64,000 nt of DNA. It comes from an uncultured Bacteroidota bacterium. Lineage in GTDB: Bacteria > Bacteroidota > Bacteroidia > Bacteroidales > GWA2-32-17. Below are positions 19,351-28,990 of the stretch, piece by piece (positions within the stretch are counted from its first letter, which is position 1; every line of letters begins with the position of its first letter). A model generated the notes under the pieces. It did not search any database. It was not told where the DNA came from and saw only the letters and a list, made by a program, of their open reading frames with translations. The stretch lies in the NCBI GenBank assembly GCA_903837285.1, contig CAILUD010000203.1, positions 33,079 to 97,078 on the forward strand, written 5' to 3'. A program made the position numbers and the translations under genes.

Positions 19351-20922
19351 CTATTTTTTTAAAGAAAGTGAAAATATTTTTTCGGTTTCTGGTTGATACA
19401 AATCACGGTCCAAAATTAAAATATTTCCTGTATATTCATTGTATCCATGAGCTTGTATTACCAATTTATACTCGCCTAAAGGCAAAGCAGCAATAAAACG
19501 ACCAAGGCGATTATTGTAAATATATTTTCCAAAGAGATTTTGTTTTAAATCATAAACTGAAATATCCAATTCGTCATTTCCTAATTTCCAATCCTCATTT
19601 CCTTTTTCGGCTGTAATAACAATTTTACCTTTAACAACAGTCACTAATTCATCATTATCTTTAAACGTAACCCTATAAATATCGAGCCCACCCATTCCTT
19701 CTTTTCTTATTGAAGAAACATATCCATATCGCCTGTTTGACGAAAATGAAATAGTTAAATCATCACCTGGTGTATTAATAGGATATCCAAGATTTGTAGG
19801 CTTAGTCCATTCGCCTGTTATTTCGTTTAAAAAAGTTACAAATAAATCATACCCACCCATACTATTGTGCCCTTTGCTTGCAAAATATAATGTTTTACCA
19901 TCAGGTGAAATATTTGGGCATGTTTCATCGTAAATTGTATTAATAACCTCTCCTAAATTTTTTAATGGTCCCCATGTACCATTTGGTAATTTTTTAACAA
20001 CATAAATATCACTTTTACCTTTTCCTTCATTATTTTCCTGAGAAATGTACACAGTGTTATTATCTGATGAAATACAGGCACCATTTGATGATTTTATAGC
20101 TAAAGGATGAAACCAATCATTTGCAGTTTCAAATTTAAATAATTTACTTTTTAACAATGCCATATCAACTTCGCTATACGATTTTTGATAACTGCCACAC
20201 ACAAACAATTTTTTTCCATCATTACTTAAGCCAACAGTTCTTTCGTTATCGTTTGTGTTAATGTATTGTAAAGGTTTTGAGAAACTCCAGGCATTTTTTT
20301 CGGGATAACTTATATAAATATTCTGATCGAACATTTTTGTTACTTCATCAAATTTTTTATCAGAAGTATAAACCAGAAACTCTTCGTTTTTAGGAACAAA
20401 TGGGTTATAATCATTAGATGAAGAATTAATATTTACACCTAAATTATCAAAAGAAACATTTACCGGTTTATTCATTAGCACGATTGCAGACTCACACATC
20501 TCAACATATCGCTTTGATTCTGCAATTTGTTCTGGTTTTAAATCAGGTGTTGCAATAAATGTATTAAACATATCTATTGCATCAGAAAAAAGATATTGAG
20601 ACATATACGTCATAGCAATCCAATAGCTTACATCGGCAGGTGCTTTAGAATTTCCCATTAATGGTTCGAGTGCTTTTAATGACTTAGCATTATCCAATGC
20701 AGCTATAAAATTAGCGACCCCAAACCTATAACAATATTCAACATTGCTTGGCATAAGGTTACTTAACCTTTCGTATGAATTTGCAGCTAATTTATAATTA
20801 TTATTCTGCCAATCTTTTTCGGCTTGTTTACTTAAATCGGTACCAACTAAAACATTTGGCTGAGTATTTCCAACAAAAGGTAAAATAACAAGACCAAATA
20901 GTAACAAGATTGTTGATTTCAT
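19351..20922 (-). CDS. PD40 (WD40-like) beta-propeller envelope protein, copy 1
   Basis: This 523-residue paralogue of the following gene has the same order: signal peptide (MKSTILLLFGLVILPFVGNTQ), TPR-like region, PD40 propeller (DGKTLYFASKGHNSMGGYDLF near 345) and C-terminal beta domain. Both have the SNNRRYGYVS-like or SNARYGYIS turn and the GLGGLDVYRV or GMGGLDIYRV motif. This indicates tandem duplication followed by strong divergence. It lies downstream of dnaN but is separated from it by a strong terminator, so it likely has its own promoter. Confidence 0.78.
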   Translation of the reverse strand: MKSTILLLFGLVILPFVGNTQPNVLVGTDLSKQAEKDWQNNNYKLAANSYERLSNLMPSNVEYCYRFGVANFIAALDNAKSLKALEPLMGNSKAPADVSYWIAMTYMSQYLFSDAIDMFNTFIATPDLKPEQIAESKRYVEMCESAIVLMNKPVNVSFDNLGVNINSSSNDYNPFVPKNEEFLVYTSDKKFDEVTKMFDQNIYISYPEKNAWSFSKPLQYINTNDNERTVGLSNDGKKLFVCGSYQKSYSEVDMALLKSKLFKFETANDWFHPLAIKSSNGACISSDNNTVYISQENNEGKGKSDIYVVKKLPNGTWGPLKNLGEVINTIYDETCPNISPDGKTLYFASKGHNSMGGYDLFVTFLNEITGEWTKPTNLGYPINTPGDDLTISFSSNRRYGYVSSIRKEGMGGLDIYRVTFKDNDELVTVVKGKIVITAEKGNEDWKLGNDELDISVYDLKQNLFGKYIYNNRLGRFIAALPLGEYKLVIQAHGYNEYTGNILILDRDLYQPETEKIFSLSLKK

Positions 20923-20934
20923 AGTCTTAATATT

Positions 20935-20964
20935 AAAAAAAAAGGAAACCTAACGGTTTCCTTT
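20935..20964 (-). terminator. Terminator after dnaN
   Basis: Perfect 10-bp stem AAAGGAAACC with matching arm and four-base loop. On the minus strand it is followed by nine T. It lies 20 bases past the dnaN stop and separates dnaN from the PD40 genes. Confidence 0.88.
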
Positions 20965-20983
20965 AATATATTTAAAATTCAGA

Positions 20984-22120
20984 TTAAATACTTTCATTTA
21001 ACATCATTGGCATAAGCAACATTAAAACCTCTTCATCTTTATTATCAACTTCTGATGGAAGTATAATTCCTGCACGTGTAGGGTCAGACAGCTCAAATCT
21101 AACTTCATTTGCAGAAATATTTAACAATATTTCCATTAGAAATACCGATTTAAAACCAATTTCCATTGTATCACCTTCAAAATTACAAGAGATTCTCTCT
21201 ACAGCAGAAATTGCGAAATCAATATCCTGAGCTGAAATAGTAAGCTGATTACCTGTAATCTGGAGTCTTACTAAATTTGTAGCCTGATTTGAGAATACAC
21301 TAACACGTTTTAAACTGTTAATTAACTCAACTCTATCTACTGTAAGTTTGTTCGGATTATCAACTGGGATAACAGAATTATATGCAGGATAATTACCATC
21401 AACAAGACGACATATTAACTTATTTGTACCAATAGTAAAGAATGCATTTTTATCGTCAAATTCTAAAACTATATCGTTGGTTCCTTTAATTAATAGATTT
21501 TTAAGTAATGAGGCAGGTTTTTTAGGAAGAATAAAAGATGAAGCAACATCTGTTTTTACATCAAATCTTTTATATCTAACTAATTTGTGAGCATCAGATG
21601 CAACAAACCGCATTTCCTCGGCAGAGATTTCAATAAAAACACCATTCATTACAGGTCGTAGCTCATCATCAGCTGTAGCAAATAAAGTTTTATTTATTCC
21701 ATTTAAAACTAAATCGGCTTTTAAAGTAATTTCTGAACCTTTGGCTTTTTTAAATGTAGGTAACTTTGGAAAATCGTTGCCATCCTGACCAATCAAAGAA
21801 AACTTTCCGTTTTGTGATAAAACATCAACATTAAAAGTTTCTGTATTAATATTAAACGTAAGTGGCTGTTCTGCAAATTCTTTTAATATGTCAAGTAAAC
21901 GTTTTGCTTCGATTGCAATAACTCCTTCTCCTTCAACATTGGATAATTCCAAACCAGTTATAAGCGTTGATTCAAGATCAGAAGCAGTAACTTTTAGGTT
22001 TTTACCATCAACATTAAACAAAAAATTATCAAGAATAGGCAAAGAATTTTTTGAACTAATAACTTGCTTAATTGACTGCAAATGAGCAAATAACTCCGAA
22101 CTAGATATTACAAAATTCAT
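20984..22120 (-). CDS. dnaN: DNA polymerase III beta sliding clamp
   Basis: The ring-shaped dimer holds DNA polymerase on DNA. The 378 residues carry three similar domains and the family hallmarks: MNFVISSSELFAHLQSI start, the VEGEGVIAIEAKRLLDIL region, ATDEL-like FATADDELRPVMNGVF, ASDAHKLVRY, and a C-terminal LLMPMML in place of the usual MPMRL. It sits away from the replication origin genes dnaA and recF in this window, flanked by the gldFG block upstream and PD40 genes downstream. Confidence 0.96.
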   Translation of the reverse strand: MNFVISSSELFAHLQSIKQVISSKNSLPILDNFLFNVDGKNLKVTASDLESTLITGLELSNVEGEGVIAIEAKRLLDILKEFAEQPLTFNINTETFNVDVLSQNGKFSLIGQDGNDFPKLPTFKKAKGSEITLKADLVLNGINKTLFATADDELRPVMNGVFIEISAEEMRFVASDAHKLVRYKRFDVKTDVASSFILPKKPASLLKNLLIKGTNDIVLEFDDKNAFFTIGTNKLICRLVDGNYPAYNSVIPVDNPNKLTVDRVELINSLKRVSVFSNQATNLVRLQITGNQLTISAQDIDFAISAVERISCNFEGDTMEIGFKSVFLMEILLNISANEVRFELSDPTRAGIILPSEVDNKDEEVLMLLMPMMLNESI

Positions 22121-22146
22121 TTCTTTTTATTTTATTTTAATTGTAC

Positions 22147-22174
22147 CAAAATTAATAATTGTAAAGATAACAAA
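22147..22174 (-). promoter_or_regulatory. Candidate dnaN promoter
   Basis: On the minus strand TTTG (22171-22174) is followed 16 bases later by TAATTTTG (22147-22154), an exact TAnnTTTG Bacteroidetes -7 box. The spacing is a little shorter than the usual 19-21. Confidence 0.45.
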
Positions 22175-22221
22175 GGCTATAATTGCCATTAAATATTAAC
22201 ATTGAATTTATTTTATCAACA

Positions 22222-23238
22222 TTAAGAAGGCGTTTTTTGGAAAAAATAAGAAATTTCTTTCGTTAATGGATCAAACACAAAATACTGACAAACAACAACT
22301 TGTTTGTTGTCGTTTAAAACTCCATACATAGCATTTGGATCGTTTGGGATTGATTCTCCATCCTCACCTACCGATCTGGAAAAATTTGGTCGGGTGTATA
22401 ATTTTAAAGTATTAATCTCACCTTTTCTATCTGTAATTGAGATAATAGCCAATGGTTTTACTTTTAATAAAGAATCTAAACGACTCTCAGAGAAAAAATC
22501 AGTTACATAAGATTCACATCTAACTTTTTTAAAGCTTCCAACAAATTCTTTAACAACTAATGGGTTAAATCCCGAAATCTCTTTTTTATTAATATCCTGA
22601 ATTCTAAAAACATTATCACCATCATTATAAACGGTAAATGCTTTGTCGGGTGCGATTTGTAAATTAACTGATATCGATGCTATATTTTGAAAAGAGTATA
22701 AAAAAATTGAATTATCACGCCACAAAGTTTCATCAACAAAATATCTTGTAGAAAGATATCCAACAAAACCGGGCTTATGTGTAATAAAAGGCATAGTCGA
22801 CTTATCTAAAATCATATAAGTGCCTGATTGGTCAGCCGTAGGTTCTCCAACATAATAAACTTTATCTAAAATTTCTCCTTTATATATTTCAACTTTTACC
22901 GATTTTGTTGCTAAACGTTTAATAACATTATCAAATGCTTTTTTAGACACATGATGCTTAATTTCAACACTTGCAATGGTTTCAAGCAAAAGTCCTATTG
23001 CATCTGGGCGGGCATTATATTTATTATTTAGTTTCCAATAACCGTTTTCACGGGTAAGCAGTACTTGATTATTTTTTTTATCGACCATAAATATTTTTGT
23101 CACTGCGGCAGTATCTTTGACTGCAAAATCGCTTAATTCCTTTTTAACAGTTCCATTTTCTCTTGTAAAATATACTATTGCAGCAACTATTACAAAAATC
23201 AATAATATAATTAGTACCAGCTTGTTCTTCATAATCAT
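22222..23238 (-). CDS. DUF4340 domain protein, gldFG operon
   Basis: The 338 residues start with one N-terminal membrane segment (KLVLIILLIFVIVAAIVYF), then a periplasmic part with two similar DUF4340 beta domains (e.g. VTKIFMVDKKNNQVLLTRENG and KVYYVGEPTADQSGTYMI). DUF4340 proteins are regularly encoded beside GldG-like ABC components. Its ATG overlaps the gldG stop in an ATGA, so the two are translationally coupled. Its job is unknown; a periplasmic accessory part of the Gld transporter is the simplest guess. Confidence 0.8.
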   Translation of the reverse strand: MIMKNKLVLIILLIFVIVAAIVYFTRENGTVKKELSDFAVKDTAAVTKIFMVDKKNNQVLLTRENGYWKLNNKYNARPDAIGLLLETIASVEIKHHVSKKAFDNVIKRLATKSVKVEIYKGEILDKVYYVGEPTADQSGTYMILDKSTMPFITHKPGFVGYLSTRYFVDETLWRDNSIFLYSFQNIASISVNLQIAPDKAFTVYNDGDNVFRIQDINKKEISGFNPLVVKEFVGSFKKVRCESYVTDFFSESRLDSLLKVKPLAIISITDRKGEINTLKLYTRPNFSRSVGEDGESIPNDPNAMYGVLNDNKQVVVCQYFVFDPLTKEISYFFQKTPS

Positions 23239-24995
23239 GCCGCAGTTTTTGTGTATTTACGTTTTCTTAATATAGTAATAACAGCACCTAAAATGATAAT
23301 TAAAATAATTGGGAATATTGTGTTAACAACTTGCCAAAATGTGCGGTCATCTTCAATTTTAGTTTTATCTAACAATCTTAATTTAATTTCGCGAGTTCGA
23401 AGATTCATAAATCCTGATTCATCAAGCATGTAATTAATAACATTGAGCAAAAACTCTTTATTACCAAAAGTATCACCAGTATAACGATCGAATCCTAAAG
23501 GATAAGGATTAGAAGTAAAACCAACTTTTTTAACCTGATTTCTGATTAAATCACCATCACCTATAACTGCCATTTTTGTTGGAATTCCTTGATTTTTAAA
23601 AACCATTTCGCGACTATCGGTAATTTCGGGTGCAAGTCTGTTTTTAAATACACTAGAAAACTTTCCTTCCAATAATACAGCAACAGGCAAGAATGATTTA
23701 GCAAAATCAGTTTTATTTAGCTTAACCCGAACTAATTCCCATCCGATACGAACAGGAGCATTCATAACTCTTGAATATTGTGACGAAGTTAGCAAAACAG
23801 TTTTTTTAACATCTGGATCTTCACCAACAAAATCTACAGTATTAACAAATAATCCTTTAACAAGATTAATATTTCTTCCTATAGGATGCGATGATTGAGG
23901 TTGAAGCAAAGGAAAGTAAATCCAAGGTTTTGGGTCGAACTTAGGTTTAGCTCCTGCTACTGCAGTGTTAAGTGGAATTACAGCAGATTGCACATCCTGA
24001 ATTAAATTTGGATTAACACGAACTCCATAATGAAAAAGCTGATCGTTTATATTTAGATCTCTTATTGTAGCTAAATATGGAAGACTATCAATTTCGGCAT
24101 TAACCTGATCGAGCAACCAAATAACTTTACCACCTAACATTATAAATTGATCGATTAAATATTTATCCTGTTCTTTAAAAACCGAATCAGGTTTAGCTAT
24201 AATAATCATATCATATTTGTTATGAACACGAACTCCGGCAGAGTCCTCGATACGTTCTGACAATGCGTTTACTTTGCTATCAATCTTTACTCTATCTACA
24301 TTATAATATTCGGATAAAGAAGTAGAAATATCTTCTACTTCGGGAGCTTCGAGTTCTCCATGTCCATAAATAAATGCTATTGTCTGTCCGAACTCATTTT
24401 TTAGTTTTCTAACAGCACTCATTAACGAAAACTCAATTTCTTCTATTGATCCGTTAATATTTTGTTCTTCGCTTTGATTAAGGCTTTCGGTTAAAAAGTT
24501 TACAGGTGCTTCAATATTTTTATATGAAACTAATGCACCGGGAAAAATAACCTTTTGCGATTCGGTACCTTCTTTATCTTTTTCCTGCAAATTTATAGGC
24601 ATCAATCTTTTGTTATAAAGTTCGCGATAAACTTCATTTCTATCTTTCAAATCTGAGTTATCAGAAGGATTAATAAATTCATATTGAATATTGTCGCCAC
24701 CATACACCCTAAATTCATCAAGCATTTCTTTAACACCGTTCTGAAGTCTTTTATAACCTACAGGTAAATCGCCTGTTAAATATACCTTAACATAAATTAC
24801 TTCTTCGAGTTCTTTAAGCATTTTAACAGATGATGGAGCAAGAGTATAACGTTTTTCGGTAGTTAAATCGAGACGGGTAAAGAAAAACGACGAAATATAA
24901 TTAGCCAGAATAATAATGGCTATAATCATTGCTAAATCAATAAAAGTTTTCCTTTTAAAAGATTTTCTATTTGTAGTTTTTACTGTTACTTCCAT
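23235..24995 (-). CDS. gldG: Gliding-motility-type ABC transporter component GldG
   Basis: The 586-residue protein has an N-terminal membrane segment (about 18-38), then the large periplasmic GldG domain with FFTRLDLTTEKRYTLAPSSVKML and a central region around FIYGHGELEAPEVEDIS. It ends with a C-terminal membrane helix (FWQVVNTIFPIILIIILGAVITIL) and a basic tail. GldF and GldG with an ATPase (GldA, not in the window) form an ABC transporter needed for gliding in Flavobacterium, but many non-gliding Bacteroidetes also carry gldFG. Its start overlaps the end of gldF by ten bases. Confidence 0.88.
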   Translation of the reverse strand: MEVTVKTTNRKSFKRKTFIDLAMIIAIIILANYISSFFFTRLDLTTEKRYTLAPSSVKMLKELEEVIYVKVYLTGDLPVGYKRLQNGVKEMLDEFRVYGGDNIQYEFINPSDNSDLKDRNEVYRELYNKRLMPINLQEKDKEGTESQKVIFPGALVSYKNIEAPVNFLTESLNQSEEQNINGSIEEIEFSLMSAVRKLKNEFGQTIAFIYGHGELEAPEVEDISTSLSEYYNVDRVKIDSKVNALSERIEDSAGVRVHNKYDMIIIAKPDSVFKEQDKYLIDQFIMLGGKVIWLLDQVNAEIDSLPYLATIRDLNINDQLFHYGVRVNPNLIQDVQSAVIPLNTAVAGAKPKFDPKPWIYFPLLQPQSSHPIGRNINLVKGLFVNTVDFVGEDPDVKKTVLLTSSQYSRVMNAPVRIGWELVRVKLNKTDFAKSFLPVAVLLEGKFSSVFKNRLAPEITDSREMVFKNQGIPTKMAVIGDGDLIRNQVKKVGFTSNPYPLGFDRYTGDTFGNKEFLLNVINYMLDESGFMNLRTREIKLRLLDKTKIEDDRTFWQVVNTIFPIILIIILGAVITILRKRKYTKTAA

Positions 24996-25720
24996 TTTCT
25001 TCTTGTTAAAACGGTTTTTGAAAAAAACAAGAATACTGCAACAATACTAATGAAATAAACGATATCGCGAGAGTCAATCACACCACGACTAATTGAACGG
25101 TAATGATCATTTATACCAAGACTAACAATAATAGAATCAAAACTTTTTAAAACAGGAAGCGATGATAGTGCATCAAAACCAAAATAAAAAACAAAGCATA
25201 AAGCCATCGAAAGAATAAATGCCACTATTTGATTATCAGTAATAGATGAGGCGAGCAATCCTATTGACACATAAATTGCTGCAAGAAAAAACAATCCAAT
25301 ATACGATCCCATTATTCCACCTGAATCTAAATTTCCAACTGGGCTTCCCATTATATAAACACTTATATAATAAATAACTGTAGGCAATAAAGAAAGAAAA
25401 ACAAGAAAAAGTCCGGAAAGAAATTTTGCAAAAACAATAGTAAAATCTGATAATGGTCTGGTTAATAACAATTCCATAGTTCCGGTTTTCTTTTCTTCGC
25501 TAAATAATCGCATTGTAACAGCAGGTACAAGAAATAAAAATACCCATGGTGAAATAACAAATAATGTATCAAGATTTGCATATCCCCCATCAAGAATATT
25601 AAATCCACCAGGGAATATCCACATAAACATGCTATTTATCAGCAAAAAAACAACAATTACAATATACCCGGTAATTGATGAAAAAAAGTTTCCAATTTCT
25701 TTCCTGAAGAGTACGATCAC
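24986..25720 (-). CDS. gldF: Gliding-motility-type ABC transporter permease GldF
   Basis: ABC-2-type permease, 244 residues, six predicted membrane helices. It opens IVLFRKEIGNFFSSITGYIVIVVFLL, and the coupling stretch MRLFSEEKKTGTMELLLTRPL is typical of the family. The likely start codon is GTG; no ATG fits the conserved N-terminus. It is the first gene of the gldF-gldG-DUF4340 block, with overlaps at both junctions. The ATPase partner is not encoded here. Confidence 0.88.
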   Translation of the reverse strand: MIVLFRKEIGNFFSSITGYIVIVVFLLINSMFMWIFPGGFNILDGGYANLDTLFVISPWVFLFLVPAVTMRLFSEEKKTGTMELLLTRPLSDFTIVFAKFLSGLFLVFLSLLPTVIYYISVYIMGSPVGNLDSGGIMGSYIGLFFLAAIYVSIGLLASSITDNQIVAFILSMALCFVFYFGFDALSSLPVLKSFDSIIVSLGINDHYRSISRGVIDSRDIVYFISIVAVFLFFSKTVLTRRKWK

Positions 25721-26057
25721 AACAATTATTATTTTTTAATACGCGTAAAAATAATGCAATTTTTTGCCAATTCGAAACATGAAAATTCAAATTTACTTTT
25801 CACAAAAAAACCAAACATTAAAAGCAACACGATATCAGCACATTACAATCATTTTCCAAAATTTAAATGCTGTTAAAGAAAGTTAAGTTATTTGTTGTAA
25901 AGCAAATATCAAAGTAAATCAAAATTAAATTAATTACGTATTAATACTCTAAAAGAATCACTAATATTTACTGTATATGAAATTAACTTTTAATATTATT
26001 TTTGATACAAATAAATATTACATATTTCTAATTAATTAAATTTCTCATTGCTATAAA
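25721..26057. other. Gene-free AT-rich divergent spacer
   Basis: Some 337 bases between divergent gldF and a secreted protein gene. I see no open reading frame of note, no RNA gene and no repeat. It must hold the promoters for both sides; one candidate box at 25997 is listed. Confidence 0.6.
25997..26004 (+). promoter_or_regulatory. Candidate -7 box TATTTTTG
   Basis: Exact TAnnTTTG match, about 54 bases before the start of the secreted protein gene. No clear -33 TTTG at standard distance was seen. Confidence 0.35.
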
Positions 26058-26924
26058 ATGTTATTTAAAAAACAACATATAATAAATACTAAATATTCTA
26101 TTTGTGATTTTTCAAATACAAATTCATGCAAGCTTAAAATAATACTAAGCATTATAATAATTTCTATATACACCTTAAACTGTAATGCACAATTATTATT
26201 AAGAACAACATCTACAGCAGATTTTTCGGCGGTATCAATAAATTCAAGTTTTAAAAACATGAATTATGCCGACAAGTGGAATTTAGAAGAAGCGTTTTAT
26301 TATCGTAACAGATTTAATAAACAAAGTCAGGAAAAATCTGTTTATAGTATTTTCTCAATTTATAAAAAGGGTACTTCAGTTGGCTTTTGTCCTTACGGTA
26401 TTGATGTTGACTTAATGAGTGAACGTTTTAATAAAAACAAAGCAAATACTTTTAGATACTGGAATAAAATAAGAATGGGATTTAAATTTATTATAGAAAA
26501 AAATCTTAACGATTCCGTTGAAACACTAATTGGATATATAATTCCCGAGTTGTATTTTTCTTATTTACATATACCACAATCTGCAAGAGGCGATCAAACT
26601 ACTAAAGCCCGAAAAGGTTCTGTAATGTTTTTCTTAATGATTACACCTTTAAAAAGATCGCTAACTTATGTGAAATTTAATGTTGGTTCGGTTTGGATAA
26701 AACCATATTTCAGGCAAGAGGAAATAACTTTTAATAATATGGAAAATTTTTCGGGTGTAACAGTAGAGGTAGAAATAAACAAAAATGGTTATAATCGAAA
26801 TAAAGTTGAATCTTCTAAAGATGTTTACAGAGGAATTACTCTGTTTGGCGGTCCGGAGTACAGTTTAACAAATAGCAGAATTTTTATGAATCTTGGAATT
26901 TCAATAAATACTGAAAATCATTAA
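26058..26924 (+). CDS. Secreted protein of unknown function
   Basis: The protein has 288 residues. A hydrophobic signal (KLKIILSIIIISIYTLNCNAQ) lies about 25 residues in, so the first residues of the reading frame may not be translated, yet no other ATG exists before the signal. The mature part alternates aromatic-rich strands and ends FGGPEYSLTNSRIFMNLGISIN, which suggests a small outer-membrane barrel. I do not recognise the family. It converges on clpX with six bases between stops. Confidence 0.55.
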   Translation: MLFKKQHIINTKYSICDFSNTNSCKLKIILSIIIISIYTLNCNAQLLLRTTSTADFSAVSINSSFKNMNYADKWNLEEAFYYRNRFNKQSQEKSVYSIFSIYKKGTSVGFCPYGIDVDLMSERFNKNKANTFRYWNKIRMGFKFIIEKNLNDSVETLIGYIIPELYFSYLHIPQSARGDQTTKARKGSVMFFLMITPLKRSLTYVKFNVGSVWIKPYFRQEEITFNNMENFSGVTVEVEINKNGYNRNKVESSKDVYRGITLFGGPEYSLTNSRIFMNLGISINTENH

Positions 26925-26930
26925 GAACAT

Positions 26931-28148
26931 TTAAATTGCAGCCTGTAATTTTTTAAGTGTAGATTTATCGAGTTTGCTTTTGCAATAATCTTCTGTAATA
27001 TTCAAAGATTTTATTTTTGAAGTCGGAGCATCAAACATTGCATCAAGCATAATTGTTTCGCAAATAGAACGGAGTCCGCGAGCACCAAGTTTAAATTCTA
27101 TTGCTTTATCAACAATATACTCTAAAGCATTATCGTCAAAAGTTAATTTAATACCATCAATCTCAAAAAGCTTCATGTATTGCTTTGTTAAAGCATTTTT
27201 TGGATCGGTAAGAATTTGTCTTAATGCAGCACGATCAAGTGGGTGCAAATAAGTTAACAAAGGCAAACGACCAATAATTTCAGGAATTAATCCAAATGAT
27301 CTTAAATCCTGAGGTGCAATATATTTTATTAAATTATCACGGTCAATTTGGTCTTTATCACGACTGGCATGGTAACCAACAACTAAAGTATTTAATCGTT
27401 TGCTAATTTTTTTCTGAATACCATCAAATGCACCACCGCAAATAAAAAGAATATTTTTAGTATCAACTTCAATAAAGCGTTGCTCTGGATGTTTTCGTCC
27501 GCCTTGTGGTGGAACATTAACAACAGAACCTTCTAAAAGTTTTAATAATCCTTGCTGAACACCTTCACCAGAAACATCGCGTGTAATAGAAGGATTATCC
27601 CCTTTTCGTGCAATTTTATCTATTTCATCGATGAAAACAATTCCCATTTGAGCACGCTTAACATCATAATCTGCAGCCTGTAAAAGTCGGGATAACAGAC
27701 TTTCTACATCTTCACCCACATAACCAGCTTCGGTTAAAACAGTAGCATCAACAATGGTAAAAGGCACATCTAACATTTTAGCAATAGTTCGTGCTAAAAG
27801 AGTTTTACCTGTACCGGTTTCTCCAACTAAAATTATATTTGATTTTTCAATTTCAACTTCATTATCGGTATCTTCCTGAAAAATTCTTTTGTAATGATTA
27901 TATACCGCAACAGCTAGAGAACGTTTTGCATCTTCCTGTCCAATTACATATTGATTAAGAAATTCGAAAATCTGAACAGGTTTCAGTAACTTTTGTTTTG
28001 GTGCAGCTTTTTTTGTAGACCTGTGACTCTCTTCGGTAATTATCTGTTTAGCCTGATCGACACAGCTATCGCAAATGTGCCCAGACATTCCTTCAATTAA
28101 CATTCCTGCTTCTTTACGACTACGGCCGCAGAACGAACATTTATCCAT
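26931..28148 (-). CDS. clpX: ATP-dependent protease ATPase subunit ClpX
   Basis: The AAA+ unfoldase feeds proteins to ClpP. Its 405 residues include the N-terminal zinc finger (CSFCG... CDSC), Walker A GETGTGKT, pore loop GYVGED, Walker [10 protein letters not shown], the RKH loop (GGRKHPEQ) and sensor-2 GARGLRS. The ClpP-docking loop that reads IGF in E. coli reads VGY here ([10 protein letters not shown]), which may be a lineage trait. It follows clpP, but 137 bases with a repeat remnant lie between them. Confidence 0.96.
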   Translation of the reverse strand: MDKCSFCGRSRKEAGMLIEGMSGHICDSCVDQAKQIITEESHRSTKKAAPKQKLLKPVQIFEFLNQYVIGQEDAKRSLAVAVYNHYKRIFQEDTDNEVEIEKSNIILVGETGTGKTLLARTIAKMLDVPFTIVDATVLTEAGYVGEDVESLLSRLLQAADYDVKRAQMGIVFIDEIDKIARKGDNPSITRDVSGEGVQQGLLKLLEGSVVNVPPQGGRKHPEQRFIEVDTKNILFICGGAFDGIQKKISKRLNTLVVGYHASRDKDQIDRDNLIKYIAPQDLRSFGLIPEIIGRLPLLTYLHPLDRAALRQILTDPKNALTKQYMKLFEIDGIKLTFDDNALEYIVDKAIEFKLGARGLRSICETIMLDAMFDAPTSKIKSLNITEDYCKSKLDKSTLKKLQAAI

Positions 28149-28189
28149 TAGTAAATAAAACTTTATTTAATGTTTTATCATTTTAAACA

Positions 28190-28263
28190 AAGTGAAGAAC
28201 ATCTTCTTACGAAGTAAAATCTATGAATAAATTAGATGTTTCGACTATGCTCAACTTGACAAT
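28190..28263. repeat. Degenerate palindromic repeat between clpP and clpX
   Basis: GAAGAACATCTTCTTACGAAG and TAGATGTTTCGACTATGCTC, closing on CTTGACA, resemble the dispersed element with ends of the CATTCTGA/AGAATGACA type seen at 7970 and 62419. It looks like an old decayed copy. Confidence 0.45.
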
Positions 28264-28285
28264 TAATTATAAGTTTAAAAGAAAA

Positions 28286-28969
28286 TTATTTTTTCTTTTT
28301 ATCACGAACCAAAACCTCATCAATTAAACCATATGCTTTAGCTTCTGCTGCTGTCATCCAGTAATCACGATCGCTATCTTTTTCAATTTTTGCGAAGGAA
28401 TTTCCAGAATGAATTGCAAGAATATCATATAATTCCTTTTTCAATTTTAGAATTTCGCGAGCTGTAATTTCTATATCACTTGCCTGTCCTTCTGCACCAC
28501 CCATTGGTTGATGAATCATAACACGACTATGTGTTAAAGCAGAGCGCTTACCTTTTGCTCCGGCAGTTAACAAAATGGCTCCCATTGAAGCTGCCATTCC
28601 AGTACATATTGTTGCAACATCAGATCCAATATATTGCATTGTATCATAAATTCCTAAACCAGCATAAACTGAGCCACCAGGTGTATTAAAATAAATCTGA
28701 ATATCTTTATTTGGATCACTGCTTTCTAAGAAAAGTAATTGTGCTTGAATAATATTTGCAACATCATCGTCAATTGGAGCACCTAAAAAGATTATACGAT
28801 CCATCATTAATCTTGAAAAAACATCCATTGTAGCAATGTTCAACTGACGTTCTTCAATAATTGTTGGAGAAATATAGCTATTTGTTACAGATTTATAACC
28901 ATCAAAAATAGAACTACTAATTCCTTTGTGCTTAATTGCATATTTTCTGAATTCGCTATTATCTTTCAT
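28286..28969 (-). CDS. clpP: ATP-dependent Clp protease proteolytic subunit
   Basis: Barrel-forming serine peptidase, 227 residues. The triad is Ser128 (GMAASMG), His153 (MIHQPMGG) and Asp202 (SDRDYW), with spacings equal to those of E. coli ClpP. The N-terminal 30 residues are longer than the mature form and may be a propeptide. It follows tig by 21 bases, the common tig-clpP-clpX order. Confidence 0.97.
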   Translation of the reverse strand: MKDNSEFRKYAIKHKGISSSIFDGYKSVTNSYISPTIIEERQLNIATMDVFSRLMMDRIIFLGAPIDDDVANIIQAQLLFLESSDPNKDIQIYFNTPGGSVYAGLGIYDTMQYIGSDVATICTGMAASMGAILLTAGAKGKRSALTHSRVMIHQPMGGAEGQASDIEITAREILKLKKELYDILAIHSGNSFAKIEKDSDRDYWMTAAEAKAYGLIDEVLVRDKKKK

Positions 28970-28990
28970 AGTTTAAATTTTAATTAGTTT

